Assembly (NCBI GenBank): GCA_037127255.1
Contig: JBANSL010000009.1
Location: 1,360,001 to 1,424,000 of the forward strand
Direction: 5' to 3'
Length of the DNA stretch: 64,000 nucleotides
Source: Persicaria tinctoria
Taxonomy: Eukaryota > Streptophyta > Magnoliopsida > Caryophyllales > Polygonaceae
Of this stretch, positions 1 to 10,994 are shown piece by piece. The position numbers and the translations under genes were made by a program. Numbering within the stretch: the stretch's first letter is position 1; the number at the start of each line of letters is the position of its first letter. The notes below the pieces were generated by a model. It had not been told where the DNA came from, did not search any database, and saw only the letters and a list, made by a program, of their open reading frames with translations.

Positions 1-178
1 TTGTACTCCAGCCCTTTGTCTTCCCCGTTTAAACCTGCAACTAATTGTAATTTTCAAGCAGTTTAGAGCCAAAAATTTTCAAACCATTTCACGGTGGAGC
101 CAAAATTAAAAAAATCTGATCATATATGCACATGTTTCGCTGTGATGGATATACACAAACACTTAGAGTTGCTCTAAT

Positions 179-346
179 ATGGCATCAAACAATCACTTGG
201 ACTTGAATTCTCTCCCTTCATTTGATTTAAATAAAACGTTGTTGGATAACAGCTTTGGGCATTCGGATTTGCAAATCGGTCAACAAGCTACAGGAGACAT
301 CCCCGTGTTGGTTAGATCAGCTTCTAAGTATTGGTTATTGATATGA
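179..346 (+). other. Small unrecognised ORF, 55 codons
   Basis: An ATG-to-TGA frame of 55 codons beginning MASNNHLDLNSLPSF. The N-terminus is Leu/Asn/Asp rich and has no domain I recognise. It could be a first exon or N-terminal fragment of a plant gene, since plant-like coding continues poorly after the stop. It sits in a TE-rich area and may be a chance frame. No function is proposed. Confidence 0.2.
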
Positions 347-475
347 ATATGGGATCAAACGAAGAAGACTATAAGAGTGTCAAAATCGGTATCGATGAAT
401 TACATGAAGACAACAACGAGGATCTTTCAGCTACTCATATTTGTATGTGAATCTATCATCCTCTTCCTTAAACAC

Positions 476-628
476 TTGTGGAAATTGAATACCCCTATAA
501 TTTAATTGAATGAATCAACTTTTTATTTCGAATTCAGTAGTCCACCTTCTTAGTAAAAACTTGTTGGAATTGAATACCCCTATAATTTAATGGAATGAAT
601 TAACTCTTTTTTTTCTAATACCGTAGTC
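476..628. repeat. Imperfect tandem duplication, about 80 bp x 2
   Basis: Two adjacent copies share the core TTGAATACCCCTATAATTTA (about 497 and 567) and end with similar GTAGTCC strings. They differ at several bases, so the duplication is not recent. Confidence 0.6.
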
Positions 629-851
629 CTCTCCCCTGCCTATAATTGTTTGGTTAGAAATGCTTTAATTATTTGTAGGCCATAATTTTTTAACCACCGA
701 AGTACAGTACTCTGCATATTTTTCATGTTTGATAATGAAATATAGTGGCTCTTATATTTTGTACCAAGAATTGGTGACATTTCACAAGATGAAACTCAAC
801 CTATAAAGAGGAGGTTCTTATCAAACGAAGAAAGACGAGCAACGTAATCCA

Positions 852-1163
852 TCCTAAGTCTTGTGATTCAATAAAAGCCGGTTGAATCCTAGGGTTGTGG
901 AAGAACCTTAGGCGGGGACGTAGGCCAAGTTCGTGTCGAACCTCGTAAAAAATTCATTGCGTCCTTTACTTATTGCTTTACTATATTTCCGCACTTGTTT
1001 CGAATTGTATAACTCTGCTGTGATTCAGGTTTTCCAGAAGAAAGAATTACGTCTAATCCTAAAGGGTTGTACAAGTGCTTCAAAAGTCTTGAGATTATCT
1101 GCGAAAATCCGGCATACTCTATTCAACCCCCCTTCTAGAGTATATTTATATTACTTTACCAAA
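852..1163 (+). repeat. Truncated 5' LTR of the Sirevirus
   Basis: This matches the last about 310 bp of the 3' LTR (7832-8142) with scattered substitutions, for example the shared strings CCTAGGGTTGTGGAAGAACC and GCATACTCTATTCAACCCCC. Similarity begins abruptly at about 852 and fades after TTATATTACTTT. The following GGTATATCCC may be a decayed primer-binding site, but it is weak. Confidence 0.75.
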
Positions 1164-1217
1164 TATGGTATATCCCAATAATGGATCTAAATTTGATTAT
1201 TGGTCTAGCCACAAAGG

Positions 1218-1610
1218 TTGATTTTTGTTTTGCAGGAGATCACCAAGGTGAAAGAGCAAAAATGGATTAATGATAGTGGATGCTCTAGACATATGAGTGG
1301 GAAGAGTTCTCTCTTTCATGATCTAAAGAAGCAATCCACTAGGACAATCACTCTTGGTGACAAAGGAAAGTGTGACATTGTTGGTATTGGTAGTGTTGGG
1401 AGTGATCCTAACCATAGTATTAAAGATGTTTATCTTCTTAATGGTTTGAAGTATAATTTGCTTAGTGTTTCTCAACTATGTGATAGTGGCAATAGTGTTG
1501 GATTTAACAAGAAAAGATGTTTAGTGCGCAGAGAAGATACAGGTGAAGTATTTCTAACTACATATCGTTATAACAACATCTATACTATGAATGTTGAGAA
1601 AGTGGCATAA
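1218..1610 (+). pseudogene. Sirevirus aspartic protease region
   Basis: The frame contains WINDSGCSRHMSG, the retropepsin-like DSG active-site segment of Ty1/copia polyproteins, followed by ITLGDKGKCDIVGIGSVG and the LKYNLLSVSQLCD string leading toward the GAG-pre-integrase region. The polyprotein should continue into integrase, but the frame stops at TAA (1608-1610), with another stop in the WHRRLGH motif region at about 1653. Upstream gag is missing. The matching part of a related element lies on the opposite strand at 8749-8995. Confidence 0.8.
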
Positions 1611-1634
1611 GGAAGCTTAACTTGTCTAAAGGTT

Positions 1635-2525
1635 TTGACGGACGATCCAAAGCTCTAGCACAGGAGACTTGGTCATGTGAGTCCACATACACTACAGAAG
1701 CTTGTGTCCAAAGGGCTTGTAAGAGGACTACCTGAGATGGACTTCAAAGGTATTGATATGTGCAAAGCATGCAGAAGAGGTAAACAAACATGTAGCTCTT
1801 TCAAACCCAAAAAGGTTGTAAGTTCTTCTAGACCCCTTGAACTTTTACATATGTATTTATGTTGTCCTATGCGAGTCAATTCTCCCAATAGTAAAAAGTA
1901 CATGCTTGTTGTTGTTGATGATTTTTCTAGATACACTTGGGTTGCATTTTTAAAAGAAAAATCAGAGGTCTTATTTGAGTTTTCGAAACTTTGTAAGGAG
2001 TTGCAAACTTTAAAAAACGAGCCCATAGTGTCAATTCGAAGTGATCATGTTAGGGAGTTTGATCAACTTCAGTTTGATTTGTTTTGTGCTAAATATGGCA
2101 TCTCTCATAACTTTTCTGCTCCTAGGACACCTCAATAAAACGGGGTTGTGGAACGAAAGAACCGCACCCTAGAGGACATGACCAAGACTATGCTTTTAGA
2201 AAATGCATTACCTAAAACCTATTGGGCTGAAGCTGTTAACATAGCTAACTATATTTTGAATCGTTGTATTATTCGTTCCATCTTAAAGAAAACTCCTTAT
2301 GAACTTTTCAAATGCCGCAAACCACTTATATCATATTTTAAACCCTTTGGTTGTACTTGTTTTGTTCATAACAATGGAAAAGATAACCTTGGGAAATTTG
2401 ATCCGCGTAGTGATGAAGGTATATTCCTTGGCTACTCCACAAGTAGCAAAGCATATAGAATCTTCAACAAAAGGACCAAGTTAGTTGAGGAAAGTATACA
2501 TGTTATTTTTTATGAATGCAATGAT
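1635..2525 (+). pseudogene. Sirevirus GAG-pre-integrase and integrase core
   Basis: HRRLGHVSPHTLQKLVSKGL followed by CKACRRGKQTCSS is the HHCC zinc-binding region that precedes integrase. VVDDFSRYTWVAFLKEKSE carries the first catalytic Asp, and the SIRSDHVREF segment is the second-Asp region. The third catalytic residue lies in NGVVERKNRTLEDM, immediately after a premature TAA at 2136-2138 where family members have PQQNG, so a glutamine codon has become a stop. The usual tail YELFKCRKPLISYFKPFGC and GIFLGYS follow. Integrase joins element cDNA to host DNA; this copy cannot. Confidence 0.85.
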
Positions 2526-2929
2526 GCTTCTTTGAGTGAAAGTGTTTCAGATTTAGATCTTAACGTCCATACAGAGAACGAGGATGGTGATGATGTTGCT
2601 ACCAAGAACACAGAGAAAAGGAACATGCAGGAACATATTCTCAACACTGAAGAATTGGCCCAAGGTGTTGAAGATTCGTCCAAAGCCCTTGGTGACCAAT
2701 CCAAAAGTGTTGAAACGTCAGAAACTGTTGTAACTGAACCTAACAGATCCACGGAGTCAGATGTACCACAAATTAATCCTGCTGGTGAGACGAAACAAGG
2801 AGCTGATACTAGCAAAAGAAAATTCAAATACTCCTCATCACACTCATTAGAGGATATCATCTCTGACCCTATATCTAGTGTTCAAACTCGTTCTAAACGT
2901 AAAGATCTTTGTGCTTTTCACGCGTCTGT

Positions 2930-3960
2930 CTCTCTTATAGAACCAAAGAAGGTAGATAAGGCCCTTCAAGAGCCAGAATGGATCATTTCCATGCAAAGTG
3001 AGCTTAACGAGTTGGAAAGGAACAAAGTCTGGACCTTGAAGCCTAGGCCAAAGCATCAATCAGTCATTGGCACACGTTGGGTATTTCGAAACAAGCTAGA
3101 TGAAAATGGTAAGATCGTTAAGAACAAGGCAGGACTTGTTGTTCAAGGATACAATCAAGAGGAAGGTATTGACTATGAGGAGACTTTTGCTCCCGTAGCA
3201 AGGCTTGAAGCCATTCGCTTATTATTAGCATTTGCATCTTTTATGAGCATAAAGTTATATAAAATGGATGTCAATTGTGCTTTTCTTAATGGTTTCTTAG
3301 AGAAAGAAGTCTATGTGGCTCAACCCCCAGGTTTTGAAAGTTCGGAATTTCCTAATCATGTTTACAAACTAGACAAAGCGCTATATGGTTTGAAACAAGC
3401 CCCAAGAGCTTGGTATGAGGGCTTATCAAAATATCTTTTAGAATATGATTTTAAAAGGGGGTTGATCGGCAAGACTCTTTTTATCAACACCAATGGAAAA
3501 GACATTTTGGTTATTCAAATATATGTTGATGATATATTGTTTGGTGCTACTAACACATCTTTGTGCAAGGAATTTTCTCACATCATGTGTGCAGTGAATT
3601 TGAGATGATCTTAATGGGTGAACTCACCTTCTTTTTGGGATTACAAGTTCATCAATCTAAGAAAGGGATCTTTGTCAACCAAAGAAAGTACATTAAGGAT
3701 CTCTTGAAGAAGTTCAAGATGGATCAATCCAAAGCAACCAAGACATCCATGAGCTTAACCTTATCTCTATATCAAGACAAGACCGGGAATAGTGTCAATC
3801 AAAAGGAGTATCGAGTAATGATTGGATCTTTATTATATCTTAATGCTAGTAGACCTGACATCATTTTTAGTGTTTGCATGTGTGCTAGGTTTCAAGCAGA
3901 TCCTAAAGAATCTCACCTCGTAGCTGTGAAGAGGATCTTTCGATATCTCAATGGCACTAA
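2930..3960 (+). pseudogene. Sirevirus reverse transcriptase (RVT_2)
   Basis: The domain starts near EPEWIISMQSELNELERN and contains GTRWVFRNKLDENGKI, ETFAPVARLEAIRLLLA, KMDVNCAFLNGFLEKEVYV, LYGLKQAPRAWYEGL and the catalytic YVDDILFG (about 3522-3545). The frame shifts near 3590: the first frame runs to 3608 and the RT continues in another frame from about 3600 with GELTFFLGLQVHQ and YRVMIGSLLYLNASRPDI. Catalytic residues are retained but the frame is broken. Confidence 0.85.
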
Positions 3961-4477
3961 GGAGCTTTGCTTATGGTACCCAAAGCAAAAAGATTTTACA
4001 CTAATTGGATTTTCTGATGCAGACTTTGCATGATATAAGGTGGATAGGAAGATCACGTCGGGATGTTGCCAATTCTTAGGAGCAACCTTGATTAGTTGGC
4101 ACTCAAAGAAACAAAACTCAGTTGCGCTATCCACTGTTGAAGGCGAATACATAGTAGTTGGAGCATGTTGCTCCCAAATCCTTTGGATAGCTCAACAAAT
4201 GAGAGATCTTGGCATCAATCTCAAAGGTATTCCCATTAAGTGTGACAATACAAGTGCCATATCAATCACAACGAATCTTATTCATCATTCAAGGACCAAA
4301 CATATTGATGTGAGACATCATTTCATTAGAGACCATGTCAAAAAAGGTGATGTGTCCATATCCTTTATTTCAACTGATTATCAATGGGCTGACATATTTA
4401 CTAAGTCTTTGGTAGAGGACAGGTTCACCTTCATTAGACGTGAGATCGGAATGCTTAACAGGGATGCACTTTCGTAG
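3961..4477 (+). pseudogene. Sirevirus RNase H domain, one nonsense codon
   Basis: GFSDADFA, SWHSKKQNSVALSTVEGEY, KCDNTSAISITTNLIHHSRT and KHIDVRHHFIRDHV are the usual Ty1/copia RNase H blocks. A TGA at 4031-4033 replaces the glycine codon expected after DADFA. The domain ends with DIFTKSLVEDRF and a TAG at 4475-4477, the normal end of pol. Confidence 0.85.
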
Positions 4478-4968
4478 GAGGAGCTTTCCCTTTACGAAAG
4501 ATAAATTCTACTCAGTGTCAAGACCTTTGAGAATTATGTCAAAGATTGTGAGCTGAATGGTAGAGCACATATAACGGATCATATATTTGGTTAATATCTT
4601 ATTAGATATTTGACCAAATATAGTTTTTATGATTTTTAACCATCTTTATAGAGTACACATTTTATTTTCAAAAAAAATTCTATATCCGAGTTCATTTATT
4701 TATGGAAAATATATTTTCGGATATACTCCTTGAAATTGAAGTGTGACAAGATGGTTTGAAATTTGAATTGTTTTGGAAATCAAATATTTTCAAAATGGAG
4801 TGTGATGATTACTATCCTTGAAACCCTAAACCCGTTCCATCAACTTACCCCTCTCACCCTTTTTAAACCACACACTTTACCCTAATTTCTCACCTCTCCA
4901 GATTTACCTAAACCCTCTCTTAAACTCCTTCTTCTAACCTTTTCTGGAAGCTTAGCCGAATCTCATCC

Positions 4969-6754
4969 ATGGCACCCAAATCCAAGAAGACCTCCACACC
5001 CAAACTCCTTGGCGCTACCCCCAAGGGACGCCATGCCACTTTTACTTCCCCTCAACCCGAACCAACTCCTCAAGCCATTGTCCTAGCTAGTGTCCCGAGC
5101 ACCGTCCCTGAGAGCACCATTGTTGAAATCAAGCGGTCTCTGAAGCGCCCGATGAAGAAATCTCTCAGTGCCAAGCAAAAAGAGAAAAGGAAAATCATTG
5201 CTGAGGAAGAGGAGGAAGAGGAGGATCTTGATGAGATTCTAGAGCGAGATGCTGCAAAGGAGGCCGAGGAAGAGGCCCAGAGAAAGAAAAAGGCCGAGGA
5301 AGAGGCTGAGCAAGCAAGGAAAATAGCTAGAAAAGAGGTTCAGAGAAAGAGGTTCTTTTCCTCGGCCTCTTTTCTAGCTAAGAAAGCTAGAAAAGAGGCC
5401 GAGGAAGAGGCCCTTAGAGCTGCAGAGAAGGAGGTTCCCAATGAAGAGGAACCAGAGGAAGAGGAAGAGGAGGACGACGACACTGCAAACGGCGACGAGG
5501 ATGCTGAGGGAGACGATGCTGAAGGGTCCGCTGAGGACTCGGGGTCTGAGGATGAAGAGGAAGAGGAGCCAGAACATGTTCCCTCTCCTTCTCCTCCTCT
5601 TCCTCCCCTGTGTCCAAAGAATCGCAAAGCCCCTGCAGCAAAGCCTCCATCTCCCAAGCGCACAAGGAAAGACAATCTGAGAAGCCTTGACGCGCCTGTC
5701 AAGAGGACTGTTCCCACAAAAGCTCGTAGGAAGAACGCCGATCCACCTGCACTTATCCAGGTTAACCAATCATTGCCCTCCTCTTGGTTTGAAAATGCTG
5801 AGATGGCTAGAAAGTGTGTAGATGAGTTCAGAACTCGTAAGATATGTTGTTCTGATTTCATTAATCTTGAGTTTTTGGAAGCTTTGAACCTACCTTGCAT
5901 CTCTCTCCTCAAACAAACCTCTGCCTGGACCCTTCTAAACCTTGAATCCGTTTACTATCCCCAACTCACCCGTTTATTTTACATAAACCTAAAAGTCAAA
6001 CGCAATGCTGATGGTTGGTCTTTGGAATCAGTCGTCAACGGGGTTAGAATCACCTTCAACTCCATTGACTTCGCTGATCTCCTTGGCCTTCCTAGACCTT
6101 GTCCACCCGCTCTTGAAACCCCCACAAAAGAACAGTGCGTTTCTCTTGCCCGATCCAAATACCTGCTCCCTGAAGCATCCAACAGCACAACAAAACAGCT
6201 TACCCACTCGTCCCTTACTCTCGAGGCAAAAATCATCTTCAACATCATTATGAGATGCCTCTTACCCCGAATGAACTCTGGCTCCCTCCTAACTGATAAC
6301 GCTATGGTCCTTTTATACCGAATTTTGAATGGCCATGATCTTGATCTGGCCAACACAATCCAAGGATCCATGGCTCACACCCGCAAAGCCAGAAAAAGAA
6401 CTCCCCTCCCCTTTTGCCAACCTTTTGTCCCATATCTTCAAAGTTTCTGAAATCGATTTCAAAAATAAAGAACAACAACATCATATGGGTAAATTCGACT
6501 CCAAGAGCTTTGAGAAGATTGGCATCACTCTGTCCCCCCAAGGGACATGGAGTCTTGCCTCTCCCTCAAAAACTCTTCCCACTGCCTCTGCCATTGATGA
6601 GCGCATGGATAACCTGGAGTTGGGCTTGGAGGAAGTTCGCCTAGACATCAAGGAGCTGCATAGAGAGTTTTCGATGGAGATGAGCGGGGTGTCTAAGCTA
6701 TTGCACGAGCTAAGGTTGATGTTCACGGATGGTGCTCCTGAAGATGAATCTTAA
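4969..6754 (+). pseudogene. Envelope-like / plant transposon protein ORF of Sirevirus, frameshifted
   Basis: This ORF follows pol, where Sireviruses carry an extra env-like gene. From MAPKSKKTSTPK onward the first about 240 residues are Pro/Lys/Glu rich, with long acidic Glu/Asp runs that suggest disorder. From about residue 265 a globular part (SWFENAEMARKCVDEF, YYPQLTRLFYINLKV, FNSIDFADLLGLPRP) resembles the putative plant transposon protein domain found in such ORFs. A one-base indel near 6400 shifts the frame: the first frame stops at 6448-6450, the other runs to a TAA at 6752-6754 with a heptad-like tail (DERMDNLELGLEEVRLDIKE). A perfect inverted repeat lies at 5358-5406. An envelope role is not demonstrated. 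Confidence 0.65.
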
Positions 6755-6850
6755 ACTCTACCCTAACCCTCAATTTGAACACTGCTGATTTTTTTTGGAT
6801 ATTGCTTTATAACTTTTGGTTACTGCCATACCCTCCTCCCTTTGTTGAAA

Positions 6851-7094
6851 GACAAAATGGGGGAGATGATATGCTGATGGTTTAGACTTTAAAACTCTAA
6901 AACTGTTGTGAACCAAGGGTCTTGGAAGACCTTGTTTTGTTTTACTTTTGGTTGGATGTTTTTCTTCGGTTTAAAATCTTATGATCCAACATTTGTCTAA
7001 CCCATGCAGGTACTTAGTATGATTTTGCTTATGATATATTTGCTTGACTAAGTTGAAGGGATGCACAGGTTTTGTCTTTCATCAAGGGGGAGAT
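6851..7094 (+). promoter_or_regulatory. Polypurine tracts before 3' LTR
   Basis: ATGGGGGAGATGAT (about 6856-6869) and AAGGGGGAGAT (about 7084-7094) are two copies of the purine-rich plus-strand primer. The second directly abuts the TG start of the LTR at 7095. Repeated tracts of this kind are typical of Sireviruses. Confidence 0.7.
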
Positions 7095-8142
7095 TGATAA
7101 CTCCACTCCCTTGATGAAAATCGGAAATAGTTTCAAACGCTTTGACACATAGTTTTTGTCAAAGGTCTTGAAGCTACAGTTGTGTTGATGAAACAAAAAA
7201 CCTGTACTTTATGTTTATTATTTGCGGATATTATTATATGTTATTATTATTAATATATTGCCAGATATTATGCACTAACTTTTTAGCAAGTTTTTCGAAT
7301 AATATCTCCTTTCTTAAGGCTTGAAGTTGAGAAGAATCAAATCGGAAATCATGCCTTCCGAGTTTCCCCAAATAGAAGATCGTGAAGATTCCCTCTCAAG
7401 CCATGATTTGCTCTAGCCGTTGGTGATGATCCTTCTTTGAAAGAGGCGCCGATTTGTTCAATATAAAGAAAAGGAAGAAGGGAAGACAGACACACATTCG
7501 CTGAACACAAGCATTCATACACTCAACCCTTCAAGTCAAATTTGTCTTCTTCGTGTGCTCTCTGCTAGTTCTTAAGAGTCGTTTATTTTGTTTCAAAGCA
7601 TTTGAGAGTGACACAGTGAGCTTATAGGATATATTTCGAGTGAGTGTTATACTCGAGAGTTTGTAACTCAGGAAGTGGACACTAGGCGATTGATTAACTA
7701 AGTGTAAGAGGATTGTACTAGATAGCTGAGAGAGGCGGGGCTCTTCTAGATTGGTCTAGGACTCCAAGGGAACGTGAGTTGACTAGATTGAAATTGCATA
7801 GGAGAGAGGCTTCTCGGTGAGCTATTAGGATCCTAAGTCTTGTGAATCAATAAAAGCCTATGAATCCTAGGGTTGTGGAAGAACCCTGGGCGGGGACGTA
7901 GGCCAAGTTTATGCCGAACCTCGTAAACAATTCATTGTATCCTTTACTTATTGCTTTACCATATTTCCTCACTTGTTTCGAATTGTATAACTCTGTTGTG
8001 ATTCAGGTTTTCTCGAAGAAAGAATTATGTCTAATCCCAAAGGGTTTTGCAAGTGCTTCAAAAGTCTTGAGATTATCTGCGAAAATGCGGCATACTCTAT
8101 TCAACCCCCTTCTAGAGTATCTTTATATTACTTTGTTATACA
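7095..8142 (+). repeat. 3' LTR of the Sirevirus, about 1.05 kb
   Basis: It starts TGATAACTCCACTCCC directly after a purine tract and ends near TTGTTATACA. A TATA-like ATATAAAG lies at about 7460. The last about 310 bp match 852-1163. No TSD can be read because the 5' end is truncated. Confidence 0.75.
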
Positions 8143-8748
8143 TTATCGAACCTTCATTGTGGTTGATATTCAGCATAACGTCCTCGTCCGAGAGCAAAAT
8201 GTCTTCGTCTGGCTTCAAGTTCAAATCGAAGGTACCTATCTTCTTAACATTAGATTCAGCGGTGAAGAAAGTCATAGGACTTCAAGATATCCCAGGTTTT
8301 CTAAGATGTTTATAAAAGGAAAAAAAATTAGAGAATAGCTTCCCTTCGTGAAGATGATACGGATTGTAGGAAATTGATGTGGATTCATTGAAACAAAATG
8401 TTAGATTAGAAAGTTCATAAAATTAGAAAAAATGTAGTACGGAGTATTACCAGTGTAGAAGGCCGGATCTCCTTTCAACCGGATTGCACACCAGTTAATG
8501 AATAAGACAATGGGAGGAGTAATAAAAGTAGGTGGGGGAAGAGCAAACGTTTTGTCTTGAGAATTAAAAGGGGAGAATGCCCACCAAAAAAGTGGGGGAG
8601 GGGAATGGAAAATAAAGTGACTTTCTGCAAATTGTAGAGGGAGTAAAAGTAAGGGGTATATATGGAATAATTTGTCTAAAGAACTTATATTGTTTAACAA
8701 AATTTTGAGGCTAAAAGGACCTATAATTTTGAACAGAGGGAGTACTAA
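8143..8748. other. Non-coding gap with a MITE-like end
   Basis: No gene seen. The string GAACAGAGGGAGTACTA (about 8732-8748) resembles one terminal repeat of Stowaway-type MITEs (CTCCCTC...), and GAGGGAGTAAAAG (about 8637) is similar. The opposite end near 8436 (TACGGAGTATTAC) is poor, so a MITE is only possible. Confidence 0.3.
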
Positions 8749-10440
8749 GCAAATTATACTTTAAACCTTCAAAAAGGTAAACATCTTCAATAAAATTAGT
8801 AGAATCATTACCGATTTTACCTATACCGATGATGTTACACTTTCTTTTATCACCAAGAATAATGGTTCCCATGGATTGCTTCTTTAAATCGGAAAATAGT
8901 GAGATTTTACCACTTTTATGTCTTGAGAAACCACTATCTAGTATCCACTTTCTCTCTTTAGTCTTGGAGATATCCTGCAAAACAACCAAATCCAATCTTT
9001 TCGGCTCGACTAAATTACAAACTTGGATTCATAATCAGGATGGACCATATTTGGTGGTCGAGTCCTTTTTGGAACCCAAATTTGTTTCACCTATTCTCTT
9101 AAGCATAAAGGAAAAGTGTTACGAATTATATAAGGATCATTTCTACGATAAGGAAAAGTAGTCTTGACATGACCCTTCTTGCAACAAAAGAAACATGTGG
9201 GTGTGCGCCAATTCCCTTTAACTTTATCAAAAGTAGTAGGAGCTTTCTTTGGAAGATTCTTATTGTACCCAATATCACTCTTGTTAAGGGAGGATCGGTG
9301 TTCACCCAATATCCTATCGAGATTGGATTTGGACTGAGTGAATCAAATGAGTGCAGCATGCTGGTCTCTACACTTCTCAATCAGCTTGTACTTTTCCTTC
9401 TCCAATTCACTATTGCAGTGACTTAAAGAGGAAAGACTTTGCTTTAGAACTGAGTTCTTCGATTCCAAGGCATTGACTTTAATGTCAAGAGTTGACTGTG
9501 AGGCTTTGAGATTTTTCATTTCCAGCGACAGATCACTCATGCTTTTCTAATGTTCCAAAAACTTCTCTTTCAAGGAGTTAGTTTCATGAATATAGTTTTC
9601 TTCATTGATAATCCTGTTCTGAAAGAATTTGAATAACACGACAGTAGGACTAAATATTAAATTTCTCACCACTACCTCAAGATGTCATTTGGGAGTTTCT
9701 TCTTGGTCGACCATTAAGCATAGGTTTGCTTGATCGTTCTCGGAGTTTGATTCACTAGATGAGTCAGAATCAGTCCATGAGGCCACCGTAGCTTTCTTCT
9801 TCCGTTCATTCTATTGATTGTTGTTCCTTCTCTTTTGTGAACACTCTTTCACTAGATGACCTGTTTCTCCACATTCAAAGCACATTAGAACATTTGATTT
9901 CTTACTAGAGTTAGAATACTTACATTTATACTTTGATGATCGAGGATATTCTTAGTTTGAGAATTTTTTTTTCATCTTCAAGATTCGGGAAAGTCCTCTT
10001 GTGATCAAAGAAAAAGAATCTTCTTCATCATCTTCACTTTCTTCATCCTCGGATGGGTTGTCCTCCTTTGTGTTCTTTAGAGCCAAATTCTTCAAGCTTG
10101 AGGCAGATTCACCCTCCTCTTCAGTTCACCTAATAGCATTTCGTGAGTAATGAGCTTTCCTAGTAAGTTTTCCAGGGGAAGAGCCCTTTAATTGGCTTGT
10201 TCCTTCCTACGTTACCACTAACTTACCTTAAGAAGATGCTGATTTTGGCCTCATTTAATTGCCTTGTTCCTTCATAAGTGTATGGAGATACACGATTAAA
10301 TTCATTAGCGTCTAAACCAAAGTAAAGAAAATTCATAGCCTTGTAATTCTTGGCCATATTCTCCAAATCTGTTTGAGTGTATTCACTCAAACGGATCGAA
10401 TCTTTGAGCCTTATCTAGTTCTTTTGAAGATTTGAACTGT
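8749..10440 (-). mobile_element. Sirevirus gag and protease fragment, minus strand
   Basis: Reading - from about 10440: a gag segment with LENMAKNYKAMNFLYFGLD, then a zinc knuckle CFECGETGHLVKEC (about 9845-9886), a coiled-coil-like stretch (9343-9540, beginning MSDLSLEMKNLKASQ), a second knuckle-like CFFCCKKGHVKTTF (about 9170-9215) in which the final Cys is Phe, and the protease start WILDSGFSRHKSGK (about 8890-8950). It stops before integrase. The frame is broken many times. It covers mainly the gag part missing from the + copy at 852-8142, overlapping it at the protease. Confidence 0.75.
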
Positions 10441-10994
10441 CTCAGCAAATTAAATATCAAGCTCAACCTGTAACAACCTTTCAAAAATATATATATCCAA
10501 ATCATATCTAAAATAATGGATTAATTTAAAATAGATTTAGATAAATCCAAATCCTATTTTCGGTTGAAGAAAAACGAATAGATAAATTCGATCAAGTTAG
10601 ATTTGGATAAACCAAATATGAGTATCGGTTGGGACTTGCACATAGAGCATTTTGGAGTAATCGAAAAACAGATTTAAAACAGTCTTTAAATCCGTCAATT
10701 TGATATTTGTATAAAATACTGCATTTCATACTTTGTCTTTCAACATTCCTGCAAAAGCATATAACTTGTATGATTTCATCAAGGTGGAGTTATCACTCGA
10801 CTATGTTGAGAGAGTGTTTCCAAAGTGATTAAATAGTAGTGAAAAAGGGTGAAACACACATTATCACCTAAACGCGACCATGCAAAACACAATTAAAACT
10901 ACAACAAAGCAAGATGATAAACAAAGAACTCGAGAACACATATTATGAGACAAAACATGAATGTTGACATGATTCACCTCAAAGCTCCTCTCCT
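10441..10994. other. AT-rich sequence, no gene
   Basis: No coding or element structure recognised. It separates the gag fragment from the LINE remnant. Confidence 0.4.

Larger units (their letters stand above)
1..851. other. Intergenic sequence upstream of Sirevirus remnant
   Basis: AT-rich sequence with no recognisable gene. It holds one small unrecognised ORF (179-346) and a local duplication (476-628). The edge at about 852 is where similarity to the 3' LTR at 7095-8142 begins, so the Sirevirus 5' LTR is truncated here. Confidence 0.5.
852..8142 (+). mobile_element. Ty1/copia Sirevirus-type retrotransposon, decayed, gag missing
   Basis: In order on +: a 3' piece of an LTR, protease, integrase, RT (YVDD), RNase H, an additional ORF between pol and the 3' LTR, polypurine tracts and a full 3' LTR. 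A post-pol ORF and repeated GGGGGAGAT tracts before the LTR are known marks of the Sirevirus lineage (SIRE1-like). Gag and the 5' part of the 5' LTR are absent: the LTR remnant runs almost directly into the protease. Several nonsense codons and two frameshifts interrupt the coding frames, so the copy is dead. Confidence 0.85.

Noticed and set aside
5340..5912. Long minus-strand frames of up to 190 codons opposite the env-like ORF
   Set aside because: They are Ser-rich shadows of the Glu/Lys-rich coding repeat on +; no independent similarity.
8027..8338. ORFs spanning the end of the Sirevirus 3' LTR
   Set aside because: The same frames recur at 933-1181 because the LTR is repeated; LTR sequence, not a gene.
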